From: Bacteroidales bacterium
GTDB taxonomy: Bacteria; Bacteroidota; Bacteroidia; Bacteroidales; Muribaculaceae
Reading direction: 5' to 3'
Length of the DNA: 48,916 nt
Assembly: GCA_019416285.1 (NCBI GenBank)
Contig: DXXM01000025.1
Coordinates: forward strand, 1 to 48,916
The notes under the pieces: model-generated
The model's database searches: none
What the model was told of the DNA's origin: nothing
The model's input: the letters and a program-made list of their open reading frames with translations, nothing else
In this document: positions 41,686 to 48,916 of the stretch, one piece after another
Numbering within the stretch: the first letter of the stretch is position 1
Layout: each line of letters begins with the position of its first letter
Made by a program: the position numbers and the translations under genes

Positions 41686-44600
41686 TTGCGTCTGGCTTTT
41701 TTCTTAGCGGTAAGTTTGTTGATTGCCACAAAGAAGAATGGAACGAATACGATGCCGACCGTAATTGCTACGAGCATGCCGAAGAATACTCCGGTGCCGA
41801 TGTCGCGTCGGGCGGCCGAACCGGGTCCTGATGCGAAAAGCAGAGGCAGGAGGCCGAGCATGAAGGCCATCGAGGTCATGACAATCGGGCGGAAACGCAG
41901 ACGGGCGGCTGTGAGGGCGGCGTGGACGGCGTCGACACCCTTGTCGACCTCCTCTTTGGCGAACTCGACGATGAGGATGGCGTTTTTGGCCACAAGACCA
42001 ACGAGCATCACAAGTCCTATCTGGAAATAGATGTTGTTTTCAAGTCCGCATAGCCAGATGCCGAGATAGGCGCCCACTCCCGCGATGGGGAGGGAGAGTA
42101 TGACGGCGAGCGGCACGGACCAGCTTTCGTATTGAGCCGCAAGGAAGAGGAACACGAACAGGAGGGCGAGTCCGAGCACAAGTCCGGTGTTGCCGCTCTC
42201 GTGTTTCTCCTGATAGGAGAGACCGCTCCATTCCACGCCGATGTTTTCGGGCAGTTTCTCGCGGACAATTTTCTCAAGCGCGTCCATGGCCTCGCCTGTG
42301 CTGTAGCCGTGGGCGGCCTCGCCGGAGATTGTGGCCGAGTTGAACATATTGAAGCGTCCGATGGTTCCGGGGCCGGTGGTGAAGTGAGTCTTGCCAAGCG
42401 CCGAGATGGGGACCATCGTGTTGTCGGCGCCGCGGACGAAGAAGAGACTGAGATTGTCGCGGCTTGAGCGGTAGGGCGCCTCGGCCTGTATGTAGACTCG
42501 GTAGATGCGGTTGAACATGTTGAAGTCGTTAACATATATCGAGCCTGTGAAGGCCTTCATTGTCGAGAAGATGTCGCTGACAGGGATGCCCTGCATCTTG
42601 GCGCGGTCGCGGTCGACGTCGAAATAGAGCTGCGGTATGTCGGCCTGCATCGATGTCGAGAGGTCAGCTATGGCCGGATTCATCGCCGCATAGTGGCGCA
42701 GCGTGTCGACGGCGTGCTGGAGGTCGGTGTATGTCGCGTCCCCCCTCGCCTCAAGCACCATCGAGAAGCCGCCCGAGCTTCCGAGGCCCGGAATGATGGC
42801 CGGGGAGAAGATGTAGACCTTGGCTTCGGGATATTCCGCGAGGTGGTCGTGGACACGCGAGCGTATTTGGGAGATGTCGGAGGTCGAGCGCTTGTCCCAT
42901 GGCTTGAGTATGACGGTCATCTGAGCGTGGGCCGGATTGGTGCCGACACGCGGAGAGGAACCGGTGACGTTGAGCACATATTCAACATCCGGGTCAGCCA
43001 GGAGATAGTCCATGGCGCGCTCCGTCACCTCACGGCTACGCTCGATGGTGGCGCCTTCGGGGAGTTCAAGCTCTATGGTGAAGTAGCCCTGGTCCTCCTG
43101 CGACATGAAGCTGCGGGGCATAAGGGAGTTCATCATGTAAATGAACACCAGCGCCAGTCCGAAGGCCGCATACATTCTTTTGGGGTGGGAGAGAGCGCGG
43201 GTGATTGTGCGGCCGTAGAAGCGGTTGCCTCTTCCGAGCCACACGTTGATGAGGCGGAACGGACGGGCTTTCTTGCGGCGTGTGGCCGGTTTCAGGAGCT
43301 TGGCACACATCACCGGCGAGAGCGTCAGCGCCACAATGGTCGATATGATTACCGACACGGCGATGGTGATGGTGAACTGACGGTAGAGCTGACCCGTAAT
43401 GCCCGGAAGGAAGCTCACGGGGACGAAAACCGCGCAGAGCACGAGCGACATGGCTATCAGCGCGCTACCGAGATGGCCCATGGCTTTGGCCGTAGCCTCG
43501 TAGGGCGTGAGATGCTCGGTGTTCATAAGGCGGTCGACGTTCTCGACAACCACGATGGCGTCGTCGACCACAATGCCTATCGCCAGGATGAGGCCCAGGA
43601 GGGTGAGCATATTGAGCGAGAAGCCGAACAGCAGCATCACGCCGAATGTGCCCACGAGTGAAATCGGGACGGCAATGACCGGAATCAGAGTGGTGCGCCA
43701 GTTCTGCAGCGAGAGGAACACCACGAGAATCACAAGCACCAGCGCCTCGAAGAATGTGCGGTAGACGTGGTGGATTGATTCGGAAATATAGGTGGTCATG
43801 TCGAAAGGTATCTCGTAGCTGATACCTTCGGGGAAATTCTTCGCTATGTTTTCCATCTCGGCCTTGACAGCCTCTGCCACTTCCATGGCGTTGGCGCCGG
43901 GGAGCATGTTGATGTTGATAACGGCCGCATTTCCTCCGTTGATACCGCTCTCGGTGGAGTAACTTGAAGCCTCAAGCGATACGCGGGCCACATCCTTCAG
44001 GCGTATGAAAGAGCCGTCGGGACCCGCGCGGAGCACCACGTCCTCAAATTCGGCCACCGACGAGAGGCGTCCGCGCGCAATGATGGGCATGGTGATGTCG
44101 ATATCCGTGGCCGGGGCCTGTCCGAGCGCGCCGGCGGCCGATTCGCGGTTCTGGTCCTTGAGTGCGTTCTGAATATCCTTCACCGTCAGGCCGAGGTCGG
44201 CGAGCTTGTCGGGTTCCACCCATATCTGCATGGCGTAGTAGCGGCTTCCGACATTGCTGACACTGCCGACGCCGGGGATTCGGCGTATGGGGTCGATGAC
44301 GTTGAGTGTGGTGTAGTTGCTCAGATACACTTCGTCGAATTTAGGGTCATCCGAGAGGATGGTGATGGTCATCAGTCGGCTTGCTGTCTCTTTGGAAACG
44401 GAAATGCCGTTCTGAACCACTTCGGCCGGCAGACGGGACTCCGCTTTCTTGACACGATTCTGAATATCAACGGCCGCAAGTTCGGGGTCGGTATCGATGT
44501 CGAAGGTGACGAGAGCCGAGAAGCCTCCGGAGTTGGAGCTCGACGATGACATATAGATCATGCCGGGTGTGCCGTTGAGTTCCTGCTCAATCGGCGTGGC

Positions 44601-44786
44601 CACAGCCTGAGTGACGGTCTGCGCGTCGGCTCCGGGATAGGAGGCCGAGACGCGCACGACCGGCGGGACAATCTGCGGATACTGGTCGATGGGGAGCAGA
44701 GAGAGTCCGATTGCTCCCACAATGAATATCACGATGGATATTACTATGGAAAAGACCGGATGGTCGAGGAAAAAGTTCTTTTTCAT
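41682..44786 (-). CDS. RND multidrug efflux permease (AcrB/HAE1 type)
   Basis: A 1034-residue inner-membrane proton/drug antiporter with twelve membrane helices and two large periplasmic loops. It begins MKKNFFLDHPVFSIVISIVIFIVGAIGLSLLPIDQYPQIVPP. The proton-relay aspartates are in GLILAIGIVVDDAIVVVENVDR of helix 4, and the lysine helix-10 region is in QIGLVMLVGLVAKNAILIVEFAKEE. The docking and pore domains show the usual motifs (SSSNSGGFSALVTFDIDTDPE, VGSRYYAMQIWVEPDKLA). It lies two bases after the adaptor gene. Substrates are likely bile salts or lipophilic drugs in a gut species; that is inference. Confidence 0.97.
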   Translation of the reverse strand: MKKNFFLDHPVFSIVISIVIFIVGAIGLSLLPIDQYPQIVPPVVRVSASYPGADAQTVTQAVATPIEQELNGTPGMIYMSSSSSNSGGFSALVTFDIDTDPELAAVDIQNRVKKAESRLPAEVVQNGISVSKETASRLMTITILSDDPKFDEVYLSNYTTLNVIDPIRRIPGVGSVSNVGSRYYAMQIWVEPDKLADLGLTVKDIQNALKDQNRESAAGALGQAPATDIDITMPIIARGRLSSVAEFEDVVLRAGPDGSFIRLKDVARVSLEASSYSTESGINGGNAAVININMLPGANAMEVAEAVKAEMENIAKNFPEGISYEIPFDMTTYISESIHHVYRTFFEALVLVILVVFLSLQNWRTTLIPVIAVPISLVGTFGVMLLFGFSLNMLTLLGLILAIGIVVDDAIVVVENVDRLMNTEHLTPYEATAKAMGHLGSALIAMSLVLCAVFVPVSFLPGITGQLYRQFTITIAVSVIISTIVALTLSPVMCAKLLKPATRRKKARPFRLINVWLGRGNRFYGRTITRALSHPKRMYAAFGLALVFIYMMNSLMPRSFMSQEDQGYFTIELELPEGATIERSREVTERAMDYLLADPDVEYVLNVTGSSPRVGTNPAHAQMTVILKPWDKRSTSDISQIRSRVHDHLAEYPEAKVYIFSPAIIPGLGSSGGFSMVLEARGDATYTDLQHAVDTLRHYAAMNPAIADLSTSMQADIPQLYFDVDRDRAKMQGIPVSDIFSTMKAFTGSIYVNDFNMFNRIYRVYIQAEAPYRSSRDNLSLFFVRGADNTMVPISALGKTHFTTGPGTIGRFNMFNSATISGEAAHGYSTGEAMDALEKIVREKLPENIGVEWSGLSYQEKHESGNTGLVLGLALLFVFLFLAAQYESWSVPLAVILSLPIAGVGAYLGIWLCGLENNIYFQIGLVMLVGLVAKNAILIVEFAKEEVDKGVDAVHAALTAARLRFRPIVMTSMAFMLGLLPLLFASGPGSAARRDIGTGVFFGMLVAITVGIVFVPFFFVAINKLTAKKKARRK

Positions 44787-44788
44787 TG

Positions 44789-46105
44789 TCAGTTCTTCTT
44801 AGCGGTAGCGGTCTCTGTGCTGTCGGCACCGTGTTTTCCAACGACGGTGGTGGCAGAGCCCTTGCCGAGCTGGGTTTCGGAAGAGTCGCCGGATGCCGGA
44901 ACCGGGACGGGGTTGACCTTCATCGAGTGCGAGAGCTTGTGATAGCCTTCGACCACGATTTTCTCGCCTTTGGCAAGACCGCGCTCCACAATAGTGTTTT
45001 TGCCCACCTCGGGACCGATTTCGATGAAACGTCGCTCGACGATGCTGTCGGGGCGTACCACATATATATATACTCCGCCCTTTTCGACCACGAGGGCTTT
45101 TGACGGAACCTCGATGGCTTCTTCGCGCACGTCGAGCAGTACCTTGACTTTAGTGAACTCGCCGGGGAGGAGGCTGCGGTCGGGATTAGGCATCTCGGCG
45201 CGCACGGAGAAGGTGCCGGTTTTCGGGTCGACCTGCGGGTCGGCGAAGTCCACGAGTCCCTTGTGGGGATAGACTGAGCCGTCGGCGAGGGTGATGGTCA
45301 CGAATGACTTCTGCTTGCGCTGGTTGTCGGCTTCTCCGAGGCTCACGTTGCGGTCTTTGCTGCGGAGATAGTCGAGCGCGGTCATGGAAAAGTCCACACG
45401 CACGGTGTCGCTCTTAACCACAGTGGCGAGCAGCGATTTTCCTCCCGAGGGGCCCACGAGGGTGCCGATGTCGGCCACACGTTCCGAGATGAAGCCCGAA
45501 ATCGGCGAGCTGACGCGGGTGTAGCCGAGAGTGAGTTCGGCTTGTGTGAGATCTGCCTCGCTCACCACCACTTCAGCGTTGGCGCTTTCGTAGGCAGCCG
45601 TAGCGTTGTCGAGGTCGAGCTGCGATGCGGCGTTCTGAGCGTAGAGGGGCTTGATGCGGTCAAGGTCACGTTTGGCTTTCTGGGCCTGGGCGCGGGCCTT
45701 GTTGAGCTGCGCGCGGGCTTTGTTGACGTGTGCCTTGTAGAGCCTGGGGTCAATCACGAAAAGAGTCTGACCCTTCTCGATATATGAACCCTCCTTGAAC
45801 AGCATGTTTTCAAGGTAGCCTTCCACACGGGCGTGTATCTCGACAAACTGTTGCGCGCGGATGCGCCCGACATATTCGCCGTAGATGTTGACGCTATCGG
45901 TCTTTACAGTCTCGACTTCGACCGTGGGGAGCGCGGCTTCCTGCGTGGTGGGACGCATATAGAAATATATTCCCGCCGCCACGATAAGCACGATGAGCGC
46001 TATGACGAGCCATGCCCGTTTGCTGTGTGGGGTGTGGTTCTTGATTTTCTTGAATCCTGTATTTGCCTTTGAACCTAATGATTCGCTGATTTGATTGAAA
46101 TTCAT
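44789..46105 (-). CDS. RND efflux periplasmic adaptor (AcrA type)
   Basis: A 438-residue membrane-fusion protein linking the permease to the outer-membrane duct. A short cytoplasmic start (MNFNQISESLGSKANTGFKKIK) precedes one membrane helix (RAWLVIALIVLIVAAGIYFYM), so it is anchored by a helix rather than lipid. The biotinyl-lipoyl half-motifs are in VEIHARVEGYLENMLFKEGSYIEKGQTLFVIDPRLY and YTRVSSPISGFISERVADIGTLV, with an alpha-hairpin of KARAQLNKARAQAQKAKRDLDRIKPLYAQ between them. The C-terminus is rich in S, T and E. It is the first gene of the operon, with the promoter and dyad about 120 bases upstream. Confidence 0.96.
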   Translation of the reverse strand: MNFNQISESLGSKANTGFKKIKNHTPHSKRAWLVIALIVLIVAAGIYFYMRPTTQEAALPTVEVETVKTDSVNIYGEYVGRIRAQQFVEIHARVEGYLENMLFKEGSYIEKGQTLFVIDPRLYKAHVNKARAQLNKARAQAQKAKRDLDRIKPLYAQNAASQLDLDNATAAYESANAEVVVSEADLTQAELTLGYTRVSSPISGFISERVADIGTLVGPSGGKSLLATVVKSDTVRVDFSMTALDYLRSKDRNVSLGEADNQRKQKSFVTITLADGSVYPHKGLVDFADPQVDPKTGTFSVRAEMPNPDRSLLPGEFTKVKVLLDVREEAIEVPSKALVVEKGGVYIYVVRPDSIVERRFIEIGPEVGKNTIVERGLAKGEKIVVEGYHKLSHSMKVNPVPVPASGDSSETQLGKGSATTVVGKHGADSTETATAKKN

Positions 46106-46201
46106 ACTTGGCTTGTGTGATGGATTTGAGGAATTGCACCGTAGCTTTTACATAATTTTACAACACAAATTCCGTCATAAAGTTTTTGCATCATATTGGT
46201 T

Positions 46202-46262
46202 GGGAAAATTTTCCCGGGAGGTATACTATTACAAAGTTATGTAACGGGATTGTAATACCAAA
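46202..46262 (-). promoter_or_regulatory. Promoter and dyad operator of the efflux operon
   Basis: On the reverse strand TTTG (46262-46259), a 19-base spacer and TAACTTTG (46239-46232) form a perfect promoter. It is covered by an imperfect dyad (GGTAT at 46220 with ATACC at 46255, ATTACA/TGTAAT, and the central GTTATGTAAC). In the leader GGGAAAATTTTCCC (46202-46215) is a perfect 14-base palindrome. No regulator gene is adjacent. The rest of the 424-base gap 46106-46529 shows no gene. Confidence 0.65.
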
Positions 46263-46415
46263 CAATGTGTAAACAGACACACCAAATCTGTTAATGAACG
46301 GCATCGGTCGCACCTCCCGAAGAGCCCCGCACCCTCTCCGGCGCCCGAAAAACGCTTGGGAAAATGGCTCTTGCGTTTGATTGCTGAAAAATTTCCATAA
46401 TTTTCTGCGATTATA

Positions 46416-46446
46416 GTTGGGGCAAATGAAAAAATGTCTAAATTTG
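46416..46446 (+). promoter_or_regulatory. Promoter of serC-serA
   Basis: GTTG (46416-46419) and TAAATTTG (46439-46446) with a 19-base spacer fit the Bacteroidota consensus. The leader is about 80 bases long. Confidence 0.6.
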
Positions 46447-46529
46447 CGGATGAAAGTTCTGTGCAGCCTGCGCTGGACTGTCAGCCAATCGCACGTTAAC
46501 TTTTTATATAATACCCCAACCTTATCATT

Positions 46530-47600
46530 ATGAAGAAGCATAATTTCTACGCCGGACCCTCAATCCTGAGTGAGTACACAATCAAAAACACTGCGGATGC
46601 CGTGCTCAATTTCGCCGGTACCGGTCTCTCTATCCTTGAAGTTTCACACCGAGGCAAAGAGTTTGTAGCAGTCATGGACGAAGCCCAGCAGCTCGTCAAG
46701 GAACTTCTTGATGTCCCTGAAGGCTACCATGTGCTCTATCTCGGCGGCGGTGCGAGCCTCCAGTTCTGTATGGCTCCTTTCAATCTTCTCCGCACAAAGG
46801 CCGGATATCTCGACACAGGCACCTGGGCTGCCAACGCAATCAAGGAAGCCCGTCTCTTCGGCGAGGTTGAAGTGCTTGCTTCTTCCAAGGAGGCAAACTA
46901 TACCTTCTATCCTAAAGGCTACACCGTGCCTGATGACCTCGACTATTTCCACATCACCACCAACAATACCATCTACGGAACCGAACTCCGCGAGGATCCC
47001 GATGTGAAAGTGCCCCTCGTGGCCGACATGTCGTCCGACATCTTCTCGCGTCCCATTGACGTGTCGAAATATGATCTCATCTATGCCGGCGCGCAGAAAA
47101 ACCTCGGCCCCGCCGGTGCCACCCTCGTCATCGTCAAGGAGAGCGCGCTCGGCCACGTTGACCGTCCCATCCCCACCATGCTCGACTACCGCACCCACAT
47201 CAAGAAGGGCTCGATGTTCAACACTCCTCCGGTGCTTCCCGTGTTCTCCGCACTCCAGACACTGCGCTACTACAAGGAACTCGGCGGCGTGAAGGAAATG
47301 GAAAAACGCGACCTCGCAAAAGCCGCTCTTCTCTACAGCGCCATCGACGACAGCAAGATGTTTGTCGGCACAGTGACCGATCCCGCTTCACGCTCTATAA
47401 TGAACGTGACCTTCGTCATGACTCCCGAATACAAGGAGCTTGAGAAGGACTTCGTCGACTTCTGCTCTGCCCGCGGTATCGTCGGCATCAAGGGCCACCG
47501 CTCTGTGGGCGGATTCCGCGCTTCGCTCTACAATGCCCTTCCCATCGAAAGCGTCCAGGCTCTCGTTGACGCCATGAAGGACTTCGAGAAGGCTCATTGA
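46530..47600 (+). CDS. serC: Phosphoserine aminotransferase
   Basis: A 356-residue PLP enzyme making 3-phosphoserine from 3-phosphohydroxypyruvate and glutamate. The start KHNFYAGPSILSEYTIKNTADAVLNFAGTGLSILEVSHRGKEF is diagnostic for SerC, with LYLGGGASLQFCMAPFNLL, HITTNNTIYGTEL and the PLP-binding lysine in YDLIYAGAQKNLGPAGATLVIV. The C-terminal ARGIVGIKGHRSVGGFRASLYNALPIESVQALVDAM completes it. Length is normal. It is followed after 50 bases by serA, so two steps of serine synthesis are co-transcribed. Confidence 0.98.
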   Translation: MKKHNFYAGPSILSEYTIKNTADAVLNFAGTGLSILEVSHRGKEFVAVMDEAQQLVKELLDVPEGYHVLYLGGGASLQFCMAPFNLLRTKAGYLDTGTWAANAIKEARLFGEVEVLASSKEANYTFYPKGYTVPDDLDYFHITTNNTIYGTELREDPDVKVPLVADMSSDIFSRPIDVSKYDLIYAGAQKNLGPAGATLVIVKESALGHVDRPIPTMLDYRTHIKKGSMFNTPPVLPVFSALQTLRYYKELGGVKEMEKRDLAKAALLYSAIDDSKMFVGTVTDPASRSIMNVTFVMTPEYKELEKDFVDFCSARGIVGIKGHRSVGGFRASLYNALPIESVQALVDAMKDFEKAH

Positions 47601-47650
47601 TTCTTCATCTTTACAAAACATCATAGATAATCCCTCACGAAAAAAGTAAG

Positions 47651-48571
47651 ATGAAAGTTCTTATCGCAACAGAAAAACCCTTTGCAGCAGTGGCCGTCGA
47701 CGGCATGCGCAAAGTCATCGAGGAAGCCGGCGCAGAGCTGATGCTTCTTGAGAAATATACCGACCGCAAGGATCTCCTTGCAGCTGTGGCCACGGCCGAC
47801 GCCCTGATTATCCGCAGCGACAAGGTTGATGCCGAAGTAATCGCGGCCGCTCCGAATCTTAAAGTGGTTGTCCGCGCAGGCGCTGGCTACGACAATGTAG
47901 ACCTCGAGGCCGCAACCGCAGCAGGAGTGTGTGTGCAGAACACCCCCGGCCAGAATTCAAATGCCGTCGCCGAGCTCGTGTTTGGTCTCGCCGTGATGAT
48001 GTGTCGCAACATGTACAACGGCACTTCCGGCACGGAACTCAAGGACAAGACCCTCGGTATCCAGGCCTTCGGCCAGGTGGGACGCAATGTGGCCCGCATA
48101 GCCCGCGGTTTCGAGATGAAAGTCTCGGCCATCGACCCCTACTGCCCCGACAATGTCATGGAGGATGCCGGTGTCACCCCCGTACACTCTGTAGCCGACC
48201 TTTACAGAAACAACAAGGTTGTGTCTATCCATATCCCCGCCACACCCGAAACACGCAAGTCAATCGGCTACGAGCTCATCGCCTCTATGCCCAAGGGTGG
48301 ACTTCTCATCAACACCGCCCGTAAGGAGGTAATCGACGAGGAAGGTCTCATCCGTGCTCTCGACGAGCGTCCCGACATCAAATATGCTGCCGACGTAGCT
48401 CCCGAGCGTGCTGCTGAAATCAAGGAGCGCTTCGGCGACCGCGTGTTCTTCACTCCGAAGAAAATGGGTGCGCAGACCTCTGAAGCCAATATCAATGCCG
48501 GTATCGCAGCCGCCCGTCAGGTGATTTCATTCCTCACCACTGGCGAACAGCGCTTCCGCGTCAATAAGTAA
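47651..48571 (+). CDS. serA: D-3-phosphoglycerate dehydrogenase, short lysine type
   Basis: A 306-residue NAD-dependent dehydrogenase for the first step of serine synthesis. It lacks the regulatory ACT and intervening domains of the E. coli type, so it belongs to the short type III group. It has LKVVVRAGAGYDNVDLEAATAAGV, nucleotide binding in LGIQAFGQVGRNVARIARGF, and INTARKEVIDEEGLI. In place of the usual TPH catalytic histidine it reads FFTPKKMGAQTSEAN, matching the lysine-type (IIIK) enzymes described from Entamoeba and found in Bacteroidota. No serine feedback through ACT is expected. It is the second gene of the unit, before a strong terminator. Confidence 0.95.
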   Translation: MKVLIATEKPFAAVAVDGMRKVIEEAGAELMLLEKYTDRKDLLAAVATADALIIRSDKVDAEVIAAAPNLKVVVRAGAGYDNVDLEAATAAGVCVQNTPGQNSNAVAELVFGLAVMMCRNMYNGTSGTELKDKTLGIQAFGQVGRNVARIARGFEMKVSAIDPYCPDNVMEDAGVTPVHSVADLYRNNKVVSIHIPATPETRKSIGYELIASMPKGGLLINTARKEVIDEEGLIRALDERPDIKYAADVAPERAAEIKERFGDRVFFTPKKMGAQTSEANINAGIAAARQVISFLTTGEQRFRVNK

Positions 48572-48614
48572 ACTTATTGCGGGTATTATATAAATATCCC
48601 GTTCCCGTCACCCG

Positions 48615-48649
48615 ACAGCGTCCGCAGATAGTGCGGACGCTGTTTTTTT
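48615..48649 (+). terminator. Terminator of serC-serA
   Basis: ACAGCGTCCGCA (48615-48626) is exactly inverted as TGCGGACGCTGT (48632-48643), followed by seven T residues. Confidence 0.95.
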
Positions 48650-48916
48650 GTTTCACTGAGGCATGGAGTGGATATTTTTTGCTGTGCGTTCAAAAAAAGT
48701 TGTGTGCTGTTTTGTATAATCTCTTAAGATGTTTTTTATGGTTGGGGCATACTTCCGTTAAAAATTTAACCCTTTTCGGTGAACTGCGATAAATGTGAGA
48801 AATCGCCTCTATTGGGCCTGAAAATGCCTTTTTGGTGCGGTTTTGGGACAAAAAAGCGCCTTAAATGTTAAATTTCTGTTAAAACATCATGAAAAATTTG
48901 GAGGGAATCAGAAAAG
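48650..48916. other. Region to the window end, no gene seen
   Basis: AT-rich DNA after the serA terminator. Only short open frames without recognisable features are present. It is probably the upstream region of a gene that starts beyond the window. Confidence 0.5.

Noticed and set aside
42693..43661. Long forward open frame opposite the efflux permease
   Set aside because: Shadow frame; histidine and arginine-rich and without family features.

Overview
The window looks like a chromosomal segment of a gut Bacteroidales bacterium with a fairly high G+C content, most likely Muribaculaceae; the family-level placement is inference. The evidence is the Bacteroidota promoter pattern (TTTG, about 19 bp, TAnnTTTG) before many genes, DUF6562/fimbrillin-type lipoproteins, a TrpB2-type synthase, a short lysine-type SerA, an RND operon of Bacteroides type and a Bacteroides-type mobilizable element.

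Layout. (1) 1-5210: one end of an integrated mobilizable element. It reads leftward: unknown protein (3983-4960), helix-turn-helix protein, RepA-like ATPase, Toprim primase, DUF3408-like protein, MobC-like protein and a relaxase cut by the window edge. A repeat-rich oriT candidate lies at 748-915. The element ends beside a tRNA-Phe gene (5217-5289), and no integrase is visible. (2) 5679-9584: a four-gene operon of a NapH-NapG-like iron-sulfur fusion, a Tat-exported aldo/keto reductase lipoprotein with ferredoxin motifs, a DUF1893 protein and an ECF-type S component. It looks like an undescribed envelope redox/uptake system. (3) 9713-10712: rubrerythrin with its PerR/Fur-type regulator. (4) 10911-15753: a GH43 glycosidase, a putative porin preceded by a possible short RNA, and an extracellular solute-binding protein. 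(5) 15945-17959: an AT-rich two-gene cassette of a MACPF lipoprotein and a small lipoprotein, resembling the secreted antimicrobial MACPF proteins of Bacteroidales. (6) 18161-22421: an HdeD-like membrane protein, a 650-base gap rich in hairpins, and a large leucine-rich-repeat secreted protein.

(7) 22570-31835: core genes rarA, fmt, trpB2, tRNA-Leu, an AlkZ-related gene, a uridine-phosphorylase-like gene, dprA, an acyl-CoA thioesterase and a long-chain acyl-CoA ligase. (8) 32094-35220: a small membrane protein, a PstS-like lipoprotein and a TPR protein, all reading leftward. (9) 35566-38161: two DUF6562 fimbrillin-like lipoproteins, one fused to leucine-rich repeats. (10) 38397-40166: a 2-hydroxyacid dehydrogenase and YaaA. 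(11) 40270-46105: a complete AcrAB-TolC-type efflux operon behind a promoter that overlaps a dyad. (12) 46530-48571: serC-serA for serine synthesis; SerA carries lysine where most homologues carry the catalytic histidine.

Most transcription units end in clear hairpins. The strongest candidates for something undescribed are the four-gene redox/ECF operon, the MACPF-lipoprotein cassette, and the structured intergenic region at 19003-19320. All assignments come from reading the sequence; no database search was run.
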